From JAHELQ01 sp965603365 (GTDB lineage Bacteria; Acidobacteriota; Aminicenantia; UBA2199), in contig CBFDCR010000106.1 of assembly GCA_965603365.1 (NCBI GenBank), forward strand, positions 1-13,798: a stretch of 13,798 bases of DNA, written 5' to 3'. Numbering within the stretch: position 1 is the first letter of the stretch; the number at the start of each line of letters is the position of its first letter. Of the stretch, positions 6,951 through 13,426 are shown in pieces. Both the position numbers and the translations under genes were made by a program. The notes below the pieces were generated by a model. That model worked only from the letters and a program-made list of their open reading frames with translations. It did not search any database and was not told the DNA's origin.

Positions 6951-6979
6951 ATAATACACTATCTAATTCTATAAGTCAA
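6951..6979 (-). promoter_or_regulatory. Promoter of the hfq-like/pdxA unit
   Basis: On the minus strand TTGACT (6979-6974) is followed after exactly 17 bases by TATTAT (6956-6951), a near-consensus housekeeping promoter. Transcription would begin near 6944, about 25 bases before the ATG and just upstream of its ribosome site. Confidence 0.65.
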
Positions 6980-6998
6980 CCATGGGCTTTTTTTGTTT

Positions 6999-7514
6999 TC
7001 ATGTGACTAATGAAAGAAATTTTCCATCCCCTAACATTGATTCAAAATCCGGCTCATTATGGGCAATGATTTTATAATAACCATCCTTAGCAATACATCT
7101 CTTCAAGTAGTTTAGAGATGCCTCTTTATCACCTGACTTTAGATAAGCAATAGACATCAAATACCATAGATAAGGGTCGCTGTATTTTTTGTTTTCCAGA
7201 TACCCGAATAACTCCACTGCCTTTTCATAGTCACCGGCATTTAAACAATAAATCCCCTCATGCAAATAATCTTCCTCGTTGTTCAATTTGATCTTTTCGG
7301 GATTCAGTTGTGCATCGGCAATACTCTTATAAACCTTTGACCGAGCCTGTACTTCCAGGACACTGTAATACTCGGAATTTTGATATTGATCCACGATTTT
7401 GTGAAATAACTCCTGGGCTTTTTCATATTCTCTTTTGCTGAATGTTTCTATCGCCTTCATAAACTCATCCCGAATCAACTTCAACTCTTTCTCTTCATTT
7501 AACTTTGCCACCAC
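6999..7514 (-). CDS. Tetratricopeptide-repeat protein
   Basis: This is a 171-residue soluble helical protein. At least two TPR-like helix pairs can be read: residues about 17-45 (FMKAIETFSKREYEKAQELFHKIV) and 88-145, where GIYCLNAGDYEKAVELF is followed by LWYLMSIAYLKSGDKEASLNYLKRCI. Such repeats form protein-binding surfaces; the partner is unknown. There is no signal peptide. The start is one of two adjacent GTG codons (7514 and 7511) after a strong AGGAGG site. It has its own promoter and is not tightly linked to its neighbours, which lie in the same direction on the minus strand. The C-terminus carries no obvious extra domain. Confidence 0.8.
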   Translation of the reverse strand: MVAKLNEEKELKLIRDEFMKAIETFSKREYEKAQELFHKIVDQYQNSEYYSVLEVQARSKVYKSIADAQLNPEKIKLNNEEDYLHEGIYCLNAGDYEKAVELFGYLENKKYSDPYLWYLMSIAYLKSGDKEASLNYLKRCIAKDGYYKIIAHNEPDFESMLGDGKFLSLVT

Positions 7515-7563
7515 AGGCCTCCTCGTACTAATAAATTCTTAGATTTTAAATTTTAGAGGACTT

Positions 7564-7592
7564 ATTTTACTATTTTTTTACGCCATTTTCAA
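7564..7592 (-). promoter_or_regulatory. Promoter of the TPR gene
   Basis: On the minus strand TTGAAA (7592-7587) and TAAAAT (7569-7564) are separated by 17 bases. This would give a leader of about 43 bases before the GTG start at 7514, containing the AGGAGG ribosome site. Confidence 0.55.
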
Positions 7593-7685
7593 CTTATATC
7601 GAAAGTCACCCCAAAATACATCGTTTCCTTCAACTCGCAAATATTTTCCTTCTTTTTAAACGTTCTGTTTTAGGGAAGATGATGT

Positions 7686-8090
7686 TTAATTTGAGCTATA
7701 TCTTTCGGGAATAACCCCAAGGACCTCAATGCCTGCACCTTTAGCGATATCGATGACCCTCAAAACGTCTTTATAAGAGGCTGTTTCATCGGCCCTTATA
7801 AATATCGTCTTATCCGTTCGGGTTTGATAGATATTTCGGAGATCGCTTTCCAGGGCTTCCATGGAAGTAGGATTCGCATTGATTTTGAGCGTGAGATCCT
7901 TCTCGAGGGTCAGGACGATACTTTGTGATAATCTGCCGCCTTCACCGCCAGTTTCCGGCAGGTTAATGTCGATTCCTCTTTGAGCAACCGGCGTGATGAC
8001 CATGAAAATAATCAGCAAAACCAACAAGATATCGCATAGCGGAACAACATTCGGTTCCGACTTTTGTTCAGTTCCGACGTCAGCACCCAT
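7686..8090 (-). CDS. exbD: ExbD/TolR-family biopolymer transport protein
   Basis: ExbD/TolR proteins sit in the inner membrane with an ExbB/TolQ pentamer and couple the proton gradient to TonB- or Tol-driven work at the outer membrane. The 134-residue size is normal. A short cytoplasmic N-terminus leads to one membrane helix (about 15-36, VVPLCDILLVLLIIFMVITP) holding the conserved proton-carrying aspartate at 20. The periplasmic part has the family pattern, including INLPET, KTIFIRADETASY and the VIDIAKGAGI helix. The ATG follows AGGAGG by four bases. No exbB/tolQ or tonB gene lies next to it, so the motor partner must be encoded elsewhere. It is transcribed divergently from accB. Confidence 0.92.
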   Translation of the reverse strand: MGADVGTEQKSEPNVVPLCDILLVLLIIFMVITPVAQRGIDINLPETGGEGGRLSQSIVLTLEKDLTLKINANPTSMEALESDLRNIYQTRTDKTIFIRADETASYKDVLRVIDIAKGAGIEVLGVIPERYSSN

Positions 8091-8108
8091 AAGTCCTCCT
8101 ATCTGTAT

Positions 8109-8137
8109 AATTTATCAAATAAGAAATCAATTGTCAA
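8109..8137 (-). promoter_or_regulatory. Promoter of exbD
   Basis: On the minus strand a perfect TTGACA (8137-8132) is followed after 17 bases by TAAATT (8114-8109). It is back to back with the accB promoter, with about 35 bases between the two -35 boxes. Confidence 0.6.
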
Positions 8138-8156
8138 GAAAAAAAAGTAAACTTAA

Positions 8157-8174
8157 AAGTTTTTCAAAAAACTT
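8157..8174. promoter_or_regulatory. Inverted repeat between the exbD and accB promoters, possible operator
   Basis: AAGTTTTT (8157-8164) and AAAAACTT (8167-8174) form a perfect 8-base inverted repeat with a two-base spacer. The right arm overlaps the first bases of the accB -35 box, a position suited to a repressor. It is AT-rich, so chance symmetry is possible, and no known operator consensus is claimed. Confidence 0.3.
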
Positions 8175-8202
8175 GACTTTCTCTTCGGTGCAAGTTTAAA
8201 AT
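8173..8202 (+). promoter_or_regulatory. Promoter of the accBCDA operon
   Basis: TTGACT (8173-8178) and TAAAAT (8197-8202) are 18 bases apart (17 if TTAAAA at 8196 is taken). Transcription would start near 8209, which makes an ATG at 8210 unlikely as the translation start and supports the ATG at 8246. Confidence 0.6.
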
Positions 8203-8245
8203 AGAGTACATGCAAATATTAAAAAATCGAACAATGGAGTCAAAA

Positions 8246-8728
8246 ATGAAATTCAAGGACATCGACATTGAAAGATTGTTGGAACTCATGAAGAATTACA
8301 AAACGGGAGAAATCATTTTAAAGGACGGAAAGACTTCCATTGAAGTGCGGAATATGTCCTATTCTCGACGCCACGACCGCCTTGATGAGTCTTTTGAACC
8401 CGGGCTAATGAGTGACCAGGCCGCCGAAAAAGAACCAGAAAGGGAAGTCGGTCAGGAGATGGCAGCACAAGAATCGACCAACAATTACACAGAAATTAAA
8501 GCCCCTTTGGTGGGCACATTCTACCGGGCCTCCGCTCCCGGTGAAGATCCTTTAGTCGAGTTGGGGGATCATGTGAATGTCGGTGATACCCTGTGCATTG
8601 TAGAGGCCATGAAAAATATGAATGAAATCGAATCGGAAGTGAACGGCATCGTGAAGGAGATCTGTATCCAGAATGCCGAAATGGTAGAATACGGCCAGGT
8701 TCTGTTAAAAATAGAGAAGGCAGGATAG
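8246..8728 (+). CDS. accB: Biotin carboxyl carrier protein of acetyl-CoA carboxylase
   Basis: BCCP carries the biotin that is carboxylated by AccC and then used by AccA/AccD to make malonyl-CoA. The 160-residue product has the usual three parts: an N-terminal helix (KDIDIERLLELMKNY), a flexible acidic linker (about 40-80), and a biotinyl domain from 84, starting IKAPLVGTFYRASAPGEDP with the protruding thumb. The biotinyl lysine is K123 in VEAMKNMNEIE; the residue after it is asparagine, where methionine, leucine or valine is most often found. In-frame ATGs occur at 8210 and 8234, but 8246 is chosen because GGAG (8236-8239) sits six bases before it and the protein then begins like known BCCPs. 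It is first in the accBCDA operon, five bases before accC. Confidence 0.93.
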   Translation: MKFKDIDIERLLELMKNYKTGEIILKDGKTSIEVRNMSYSRRHDRLDESFEPGLMSDQAAEKEPEREVGQEMAAQESTNNYTEIKAPLVGTFYRASAPGEDPLVELGDHVNVGDTLCIVEAMKNMNEIESEVNGIVKEICIQNAEMVEYGQVLLKIEKAG

Positions 8729-8733
8729 CCGCG

Positions 8734-10077
8734 ATGATCTCCACACTCCTTATTGCCAACAGGGGCGAAATCGCCGTGCGAATTATTCGAGCAGCCCGGG
8801 AACTGGGGATCAAATCTATTGTGGTCTACTCCGAAGCGGACCAAAACTCTCTGGCTGTCAAAATAGCCGATCAAGCGATTAAAATCGGCCCGCCTCCGGT
8901 CCAGGAGAGCTATCTTTTTTACCAGAATATCATTTCTGCGGCTCTCTCGGCTAAAGCGGACGCCATCCACCCGGGCTACGGGTTTTTAGCTGAAAATCCC
9001 GCCTTTGCCGAGGCTTGCCGGGCCACCAACATCAAGTTTGTCGGCCCCAATGCACTGGCGATTCGCAAGATGGGAGATAAGGCGTCCGCCAAAGCGTTGA
9101 TGAAATCAGCCAACGTCCCGGTGGTTCCCGGTTCCGACGGCATTGTCGAGAATTACCAGGCGGTCCAGTCGGTGGCCGAGCAGATTGGTTATCCCTTGAT
9201 CATCAAGGCCTCTGCCGGCGGCGGCGGCAGGGGCATGCGCATCGTCAATGAAGCCAGGGAACTGGAAAATGCCTATAAATGTGCCGCCTCGGAAGCGGGC
9301 GCCGCCTTCGGGGACGCCAGCGTCTACGTGGAGAAATTCATCACCGACCCCAAACATATTGAGATCCAGATCCTCTCGGATAAACACGGCCACGTAGTCC
9401 ATCTTTTCGAGCGGGATTGCTCCATCCAGCGGCGGCACCAGAAACTGCTGGAAGAATCACCGGCGGCGATTTTGGACGAAGAGGTGCGCAAAAAAATGGG
9501 GCAGGCAGCCTTGCTGGCTGCCCGGGCCGTGAATTACGACTCCGCCGGTACGGTGGAATTTATCTACGAGATCGACACCCGGGCCTTTTACTTTATAGAG
9601 ATGAACACCCGCATCCAGGTGGAGCACCCGGTCACCGAAGAGATCACCGGTATCGATCTGATCAAGGAACAAATTAAGATTGCCGCCGCCGAAAAATTGA
9701 AGATCCAGCAAAAAGAGATCAAACGCCTCGGCCACGCCATCGAGTGCAGAATCAATGCCGAAGATCCGCAAAACGACTTTATCCCCACACCCGGCAAGAT
9801 CGACCAGTTTATTGTGCCCGGCGGCCCCGGCATCCGGGTCGATTCCGGCGTCTACCCCGGCGACGTCATATCTCCCTATTACGACTCTATGGTGGCCAAA
9901 CTCATCGCCCGGGGCAGGGATCGAAAGGAGGCAGTCGGTCGGATGAAGAGGGCGCTCCAGGAATTCATCATCGAGGGTATTAAGACCACCATCCCCTTCC
10001 ACCTGGAGGTCATCAATCACCGGGCCTTCTTGAGCGGTCAGTACACCACCGACTTTATTAAAAAATTCTTTAGTTAA
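8734..10077 (+). CDS. accC: Acetyl-CoA carboxylase, biotin carboxylase subunit
   Basis: AccC uses ATP and bicarbonate to carboxylate the biotin on AccB. The 447-residue length is standard. Domains in order: N-terminal Rossmann-like domain (LLIANRGEIAVRIIRAARE; HPGYGFLAENPAFA at 79-92), the ATP-grasp region with K116 (MGDKASAK) and the glycine-rich loop after K158 (KASAGGGGRGMR), and the active-site stretch IEMNTRIQVEHPVTE, where E289, N291, R293 and E297 correspond to the E. coli catalytic residues, followed by R339 in ECRINAED. The ATG follows AGGATAG closely after accB. From here through accA the codons strongly prefer C and G at the third position, unlike the AT-rich genes on either side. 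Confidence 0.97.
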   Translation: MISTLLIANRGEIAVRIIRAARELGIKSIVVYSEADQNSLAVKIADQAIKIGPPPVQESYLFYQNIISAALSAKADAIHPGYGFLAENPAFAEACRATNIKFVGPNALAIRKMGDKASAKALMKSANVPVVPGSDGIVENYQAVQSVAEQIGYPLIIKASAGGGGRGMRIVNEARELENAYKCAASEAGAAFGDASVYVEKFITDPKHIEIQILSDKHGHVVHLFERDCSIQRRHQKLLEESPAAILDEEVRKKMGQAALLAARAVNYDSAGTVEFIYEIDTRAFYFIEMNTRIQVEHPVTEEITGIDLIKEQIKIAAAEKLKIQQKEIKRLGHAIECRINAEDPQNDFIPTPGKIDQFIVPGGPGIRVDSGVYPGDVISPYYDSMVAKLIARGRDRKEAVGRMKRALQEFIIEGIKTTIPFHLEVINHRAFLSGQYTTDFIKKFFS

Positions 10078-10089
10078 GGAGAGATCGCC

Positions 10090-10890
10090 ATGTCTAAATT
10101 GTTTATAAGCTGCCAGAACTGCCGTACCACCCACTTCATCTCCTTCCTCAAGCATGCCCACTATGTCTGTTCCAAATGCGGTTACCATGCCCGGTTAAAT
10201 GCCCTCATCCGGATCAAGATGCTCTGTGACCGGAAAAGCTTCCAGGAGTTGGATGCCCACATGAAGAGTACGGACCCCTTAAACTTTCCTAAATACAGCG
10301 ACAAGTTAAAAAAATCGATAGAGACCGTCAAACAGAATGAGGCCGTGGTCACCGGCACAGCCGCCGTCACCGGACACCAAACCTGTTTCGGTGCCATGGA
10401 ACCCGATTTCATCATGGCCTCCATGGGTTCGGTGGTGGGCGAGAAGGTCACCCGGATGCTTGAATATGCCTGCGAAAACAGGCTGCCCGCCATCCTCATC
10501 ATCTGCTCCGGCGGCGCCCGCATGCAGGAGGGGGTCCTGTCCCTCATGCAGATGGCTAAAACCTCGGCCGCGGTCAGAAGACTGAACGACCACGGCCTGC
10601 CCCTATTTACCGTACTGGCAGATCCCACCACCGGCGGCGTTACCGCCTCTTTTGCCATGCTGGGCAATGTGATCATCGCCGAACCCGACGCCCTGATCGG
10701 GTTTGCCGGCCCCCGGGTCATCCAGCAAACCATCGGCCAAAACCTTCCCCCCGGATTCCAGCGCTCGGAATTTTTATTGGAACACGGCATGATCGACATG
10801 ATCGTGGAAAGAAAAAAACTCAAATTGGTACTGGGCACCCTGCTGGAGATCCATGCCACCAGGGCTTACTCCAATCGATACCAATTTTGA
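10090..10890 (+). CDS. accD: Acetyl-CoA carboxylase, carboxyltransferase subunit beta
   Basis: AccD and AccA form the tetramer that moves the carboxyl group from biotin to acetyl-CoA. The N-terminal zinc ribbon is present with cysteines at 8, 11, 27 and 30 (CQNC, CSKC), followed by GYHARLNALIRI and the DPLNFPKY segment typical of the beta subunit. The crotonase-fold core shows SGGARMQEGVLSLMQMAKT, a catalytic-site loop, and then PTTGGVTASFAMLGNVIIAE with the glycine pair expected to stabilise the enolate. At 266 residues it is somewhat shorter than the E. coli protein (304), mainly at the C-terminus. An AAGGAG site precedes the ATG. It lies 12 bases after accC and 12 bases before accA. Confidence 0.96.
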   Translation: MSKLFISCQNCRTTHFISFLKHAHYVCSKCGYHARLNALIRIKMLCDRKSFQELDAHMKSTDPLNFPKYSDKLKKSIETVKQNEAVVTGTAAVTGHQTCFGAMEPDFIMASMGSVVGEKVTRMLEYACENRLPAILIICSGGARMQEGVLSLMQMAKTSAAVRRLNDHGLPLFTVLADPTTGGVTASFAMLGNVIIAEPDALIGFAGPRVIQQTIGQNLPPGFQRSEFLLEHGMIDMIVERKKLKLVLGTLLEIHATRAYSNRYQF

Positions 10891-10902
10891 AAGGAGATCA
10901 TC

Positions 10903-11736
10903 ATGGTACATGAAATCGGGAAAGAGAGGGAAACATCGGAAAAGAGGGCCATCGACTACGTGAAGCTGGCCCGTCACAATGAAAGACCCACCACCAACGA
11001 CTATATCCGGCTCATCGTTACAGATTTCCTGGAGATGCACGGCGACCGCCGCTTCGCCGATGACCAGGCCATTGTCGGCGGCATCGGCTTTATCCACAAA
11101 ACTCCGGTCACCATCATCGGCCATCAAAAGGGACGCAACGTCAAGGAAAATATCCGCCGCCACTTCGGCATGGCCCACCCCGAAGGCTACCGCAAGGCCC
11201 TGAGGTTAATGGAAGAGGCGGAACGATTCGGCCGTCCCATCATCAATTTGATCGACACTCCCGGTGCCTATCCCGGCATCGGCGCCGAAGAGCGGGGCCA
11301 GGCCGAAGCCATTGCCTACAACCTATACAAGATGTCGGGTCTTAAGACGCCGATTATCTCGATTGTCACCGGCGAGGGAGGATCAGGCGGGGCATTGGCC
11401 CTGGGACTGGCCGACCGGGTGCTGATGCTGTCCAATGCCATGTACTCGGTGATCTCTCCCGAAGGCTGTGCCGCCATATTGTGGAAGGATGCCAACATGG
11501 CGCCGGAGGCCGCCGAATCGCTGCGTCTCACCGCCGCCGACCTGCTGAAGCTGAAACTCATAGACGGCATCATCGACGAACCCGGCGAGGGGGCCCATAC
11601 CAATCATGACGAAACCGCCAGACGGATGAAAAAGACAATCTTAGGCCACCTGGATGATCTCCTATCCCTCCCCCCAGAAAAACTCCTCAACGACCGCTAC
11701 GCCAAATATCGCAACATGGGTGTCTTCTTCGAATAA
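10903..11736 (+). CDS. accA: Acetyl-CoA carboxylase, carboxyltransferase subunit alpha
   Basis: AccA binds carboxybiotin and, with AccD, completes malonyl-CoA formation. The core is fully conserved: VKLARHNERPTTNDYI, FLEMHGDRRFADD, GHQKGRNVKENIRRHFGMA, LIDTPGAYPGIGAEERGQ and VTGEGGSGGALALGLADRV, then SVISPEGCAAILWKD. The protein has 277 residues against 319 in E. coli; the missing part is the N-terminal helical extension, so the product begins close to the catalytic domain. The ATG follows AAAGGAG. It is the last gene of the operon; I see no convincing terminator hairpin directly after it. Confidence 0.97.
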   Translation: MVHEIGKERETSEKRAIDYVKLARHNERPTTNDYIRLIVTDFLEMHGDRRFADDQAIVGGIGFIHKTPVTIIGHQKGRNVKENIRRHFGMAHPEGYRKALRLMEEAERFGRPIINLIDTPGAYPGIGAEERGQAEAIAYNLYKMSGLKTPIISIVTGEGGSGGALALGLADRVLMLSNAMYSVISPEGCAAILWKDANMAPEAAESLRLTAADLLKLKLIDGIIDEPGEGAHTNHDETARRMKKTILGHLDDLLSLPPEKLLNDRYAKYRNMGVFFE

Positions 11737-12103
11737 AGGCATGAATGCACAACCAGGTTGATCTCAGATTGTATTGCAATAGAACAGTATGATTTTCAAA
11801 CTCTTCATAGCAAGCCAAGCAGGTTAGTCAAAGAACAAAACATTATCTTTACTTTTCGCTGCGCCAACCTGGCGCTAATGAATCGAAAATTCCGGGTAAC
11901 GAAACCTTCTATAGATTATCAGTGCGATGCGTAACTCCGTGACTTTACCGGGTTACCAGAGTTTATACGGAATATCGCTAAGGGTAGAGGTGCCGTATGA
12001 AGCATAGCCCTTGACCCGTCAGTACGGTACTTTGATCCGCCCCTTCGAGAAGCATCTATAAACCGGATTCTATAAACTTTTTTCTAAATTAACAAAAAGT
12101 GAA
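11737..12103. other. Long intergenic stretch with structured RNA-like segment
   Basis: About 420 bases separate accA from the YIP1 gene. The first 190 bases hold no frame with family features and no clear terminator. The part from about 11930 has many short complementary segments and is listed separately. Two copies of TCTATAAAC (12055-12063 and 12069-12077) lie near the end, before the YIP1 promoter. Confidence 0.5.
11930..12077 (+). ncRNA. Candidate structured RNA, possibly a decayed group II intron 3' part
   Basis: GTGCCGTA (11990-11997) can pair with TACGGTAC (12023-12030), eight pairs including one G-U. AAGGG (11980-11984) can pair with CCCTT (12008-12012), which interlocks with the first stem as a pseudoknot. 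Further upstream AACTC and GAGTT enclose a 21-base loop near 11933-11964. The first stem resembles the lower helix of group II intron domain V (GAGCCGUAU with GUACGGUUC), including its G-U position, but the catalytic AGC triad would read TGC and the loop is too long. No reverse transcriptase gene is present. This may be an intron scar, another RNA, or chance. Confidence 0.3.
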
Positions 12104-12132
12104 TTGACTTATGATTTGTTCTCTGTTATAAG
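12104..12132 (+). promoter_or_regulatory. Promoter of the YIP1-family gene
   Basis: TTGACT (12104-12109) and TATAAG (12127-12132) are 17 bases apart. Transcription would begin near 12139, about 20 bases before the ATG, which leaves room for the GGAGG ribosome site. Confidence 0.65.
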
Positions 12133-12159
12133 ATATTCTCACAAAATTTGGAGGAAAAA

Positions 12160-12750
12160 ATGGATTTTAATGCGATTATCAAGAGGGCGATTAACGTTAT
12201 CACCAAGCCTAACGACGAGTTTCAGGCCATCAAGGGCGAAAAGATGACGATTGCAGATATGTATGTGAAGTACGCCATCTTCCTGGCTGCCATACCCGCC
12301 ATTGCAAGGTTTATTGGTCTTTTGCTTCTACCTTTTGGTACACGGCTTTTTGGACGTTTTTTAATCGGTTCCATTTTATTGTATGTGTTATCTCTTGGAG
12401 GATTATACGTCCTGGCGTTCATCATCGATACTCTGGCCCCAAACTTCGGTGGAAAAAAAGATATAAACAGTTCCTTAAAAATAGCTGTATTTTCATATAC
12501 CGCCGCCTGGATTGGGGGAATCCTGTATATAATTCCATCACAACCATTCTGGATTCTGGCAGGATTAGCTGGTATCTATACACTCTATCTACTCTATGTT
12601 GGAATGAAAAATTTGAAAGAAGTGCCCCAGGACAAAATGGTAGGGTATTATGTCGTTACAATTATAGCTGCTATTATTATATTTTTTATAATCGGTTTAA
12701 TAGTAAGCACTATAATATGGGGAAGATTTGGAGGCTATTTTTATATGTAA
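12160..12750 (+). CDS. YIP1-family integral membrane protein
   Basis: The 196-residue protein opens with DFNAIIKRAINVITKPNDEFQAIKGE, the typical amphipathic start of bacterial YIP1-domain proteins, and continues with about five membrane segments at roughly 36-58, 66-92, 108-127, 130-148 and 163-187. The conserved FSYTAAWIGGILYIIP segment (111-126) fits the family core. The biochemical role of bacterial YIP1 proteins is not established. The ATG at 12160 is chosen over the in-frame TTG at 12148 because GGAGG (12150-12154) lies five bases before it. It has its own promoter and stands alone; the IS5-type copy B begins 76 bases after its stop. Confidence 0.85.
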   Translation: MDFNAIIKRAINVITKPNDEFQAIKGEKMTIADMYVKYAIFLAAIPAIARFIGLLLLPFGTRLFGRFLIGSILLYVLSLGGLYVLAFIIDTLAPNFGGKKDINSSLKIAVFSYTAAWIGGILYIIPSQPFWILAGLAGIYTLYLLYVGMKNLKEVPQDKMVGYYVVTIIAAIIIFFIIGLIVSTIIWGRFGGYFYM

Positions 12751-12826
12751 ATTGAATATCTGAAAAATTTTCTCTACCTTAGGGATAGTACTCTATAGTT
12801 ACAAGGGTGCATTACATTAGTATTTA

Positions 12827-13426
12827 GGGTCTACTGAAAAAAGGCTTTGCCGTCCATATGGGTAAAAATCACCCATTTTTGGTCGAGGCCGCCCTTTATA
12901 TCTACTTTTATTTCACCGTTTTACATCCTCTTGAGTGCCACTTTCAGGTTCATTCCCAGTATTCCTCCTCTCACCCACATCTCTGCACCAGCTTTTCCTT
13001 TGTAAAGTATGCGATCTAAACTGTAATGAGCCTTTCCGTTTCCAATATTCCCTTCTATCCGATTACGATCTCTCTGCTTCTGCTTGAACCATCGATCCGC
13101 TCCCGACACTCTCTTCTTTCTACCCAATGGCGAAAAGGCTGCCCGAATACCAAGATTATTCAGCAGCTCCCGGTTCTCACGACTACCGTAAAGCTTATCG
13201 GCTATAAAATTCGGCGGCTTCTTACCAAAACGCCTCTCGTAACTCTCAATCTGATCCTTCACCACACACGTATCAGCCTCGGAAAAATTGTCGTGATCAA
13301 GCTTATCAAGGAACAAAAATCCATCTACATGACTCAATGATGCCCTGGGGCCAAACTCTACCTCTTTACCACTCTTACCTCGCTTGATCGGACGAACATA
13401 AGGACGACAGAAGCTCACTATCCTAT
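12827..13426 (-). mobile_element. IS5/IS1182-type insertion sequence fragment, copy B (3' end of the transposase)
   Basis: The intact end is the inverted repeat GGGTCTACTGAAAAAAGG at 12827-12844, which matches the end of copy A in opposite sense, as the two ends of one IS type should. A hairpin with arms ATGGGT (12858-12863) and ACCCAT (12871-12876) followed by T5 lies just inside and may block read-in from outside. The element is cut at about 13426, where an IS1380-like transposase sequence begins. Confidence 0.75.
12921..13426 (-). pseudogene. IS5/IS1182-type transposase, C-terminal fragment (copy B)
   Basis: The minus strand encodes the second half of a DDE transposase: RPYVRPIKRGKSGKEVEFGP, then SHVDGFLFLDKLDHDNF, FIADKLYGSRENR with the second catalytic D, and DRNRIEGNIGNGKAHY with the catalytic E, ending GMNLKVALKRM. 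Family-like sequence continues a few codons upstream of the apparent GTG at 13418 (RIVSF), which shows that this GTG is internal and the gene is truncated rather than short. Copies A and B do not add up to one gene; about 100-130 residues of the middle are in neither. The two belong to the same IS type by their matching ends. Confidence 0.85.

Noticed and set aside
9457..10859. Long open frames on the minus strand across accC and accD
   Set aside because: They are mirror frames of GC-rich genes with clear catalytic motifs on the + strand; their peptides show no family features.
11930..12077. Complete functional group II intron or retron
   Set aside because: No reverse transcriptase gene, no recognisable 5' boundary, and the catalytic AGC triad of a domain V would be altered; only a remnant or unrelated RNA is possible.
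3848..13426. Active composite transposon carrying accBCDA and pdxA
   Set aside because: Both IS copies lack their outer ends and a full transposase, and the cargo is ordinary housekeeping genes, so the block cannot move as a unit now.
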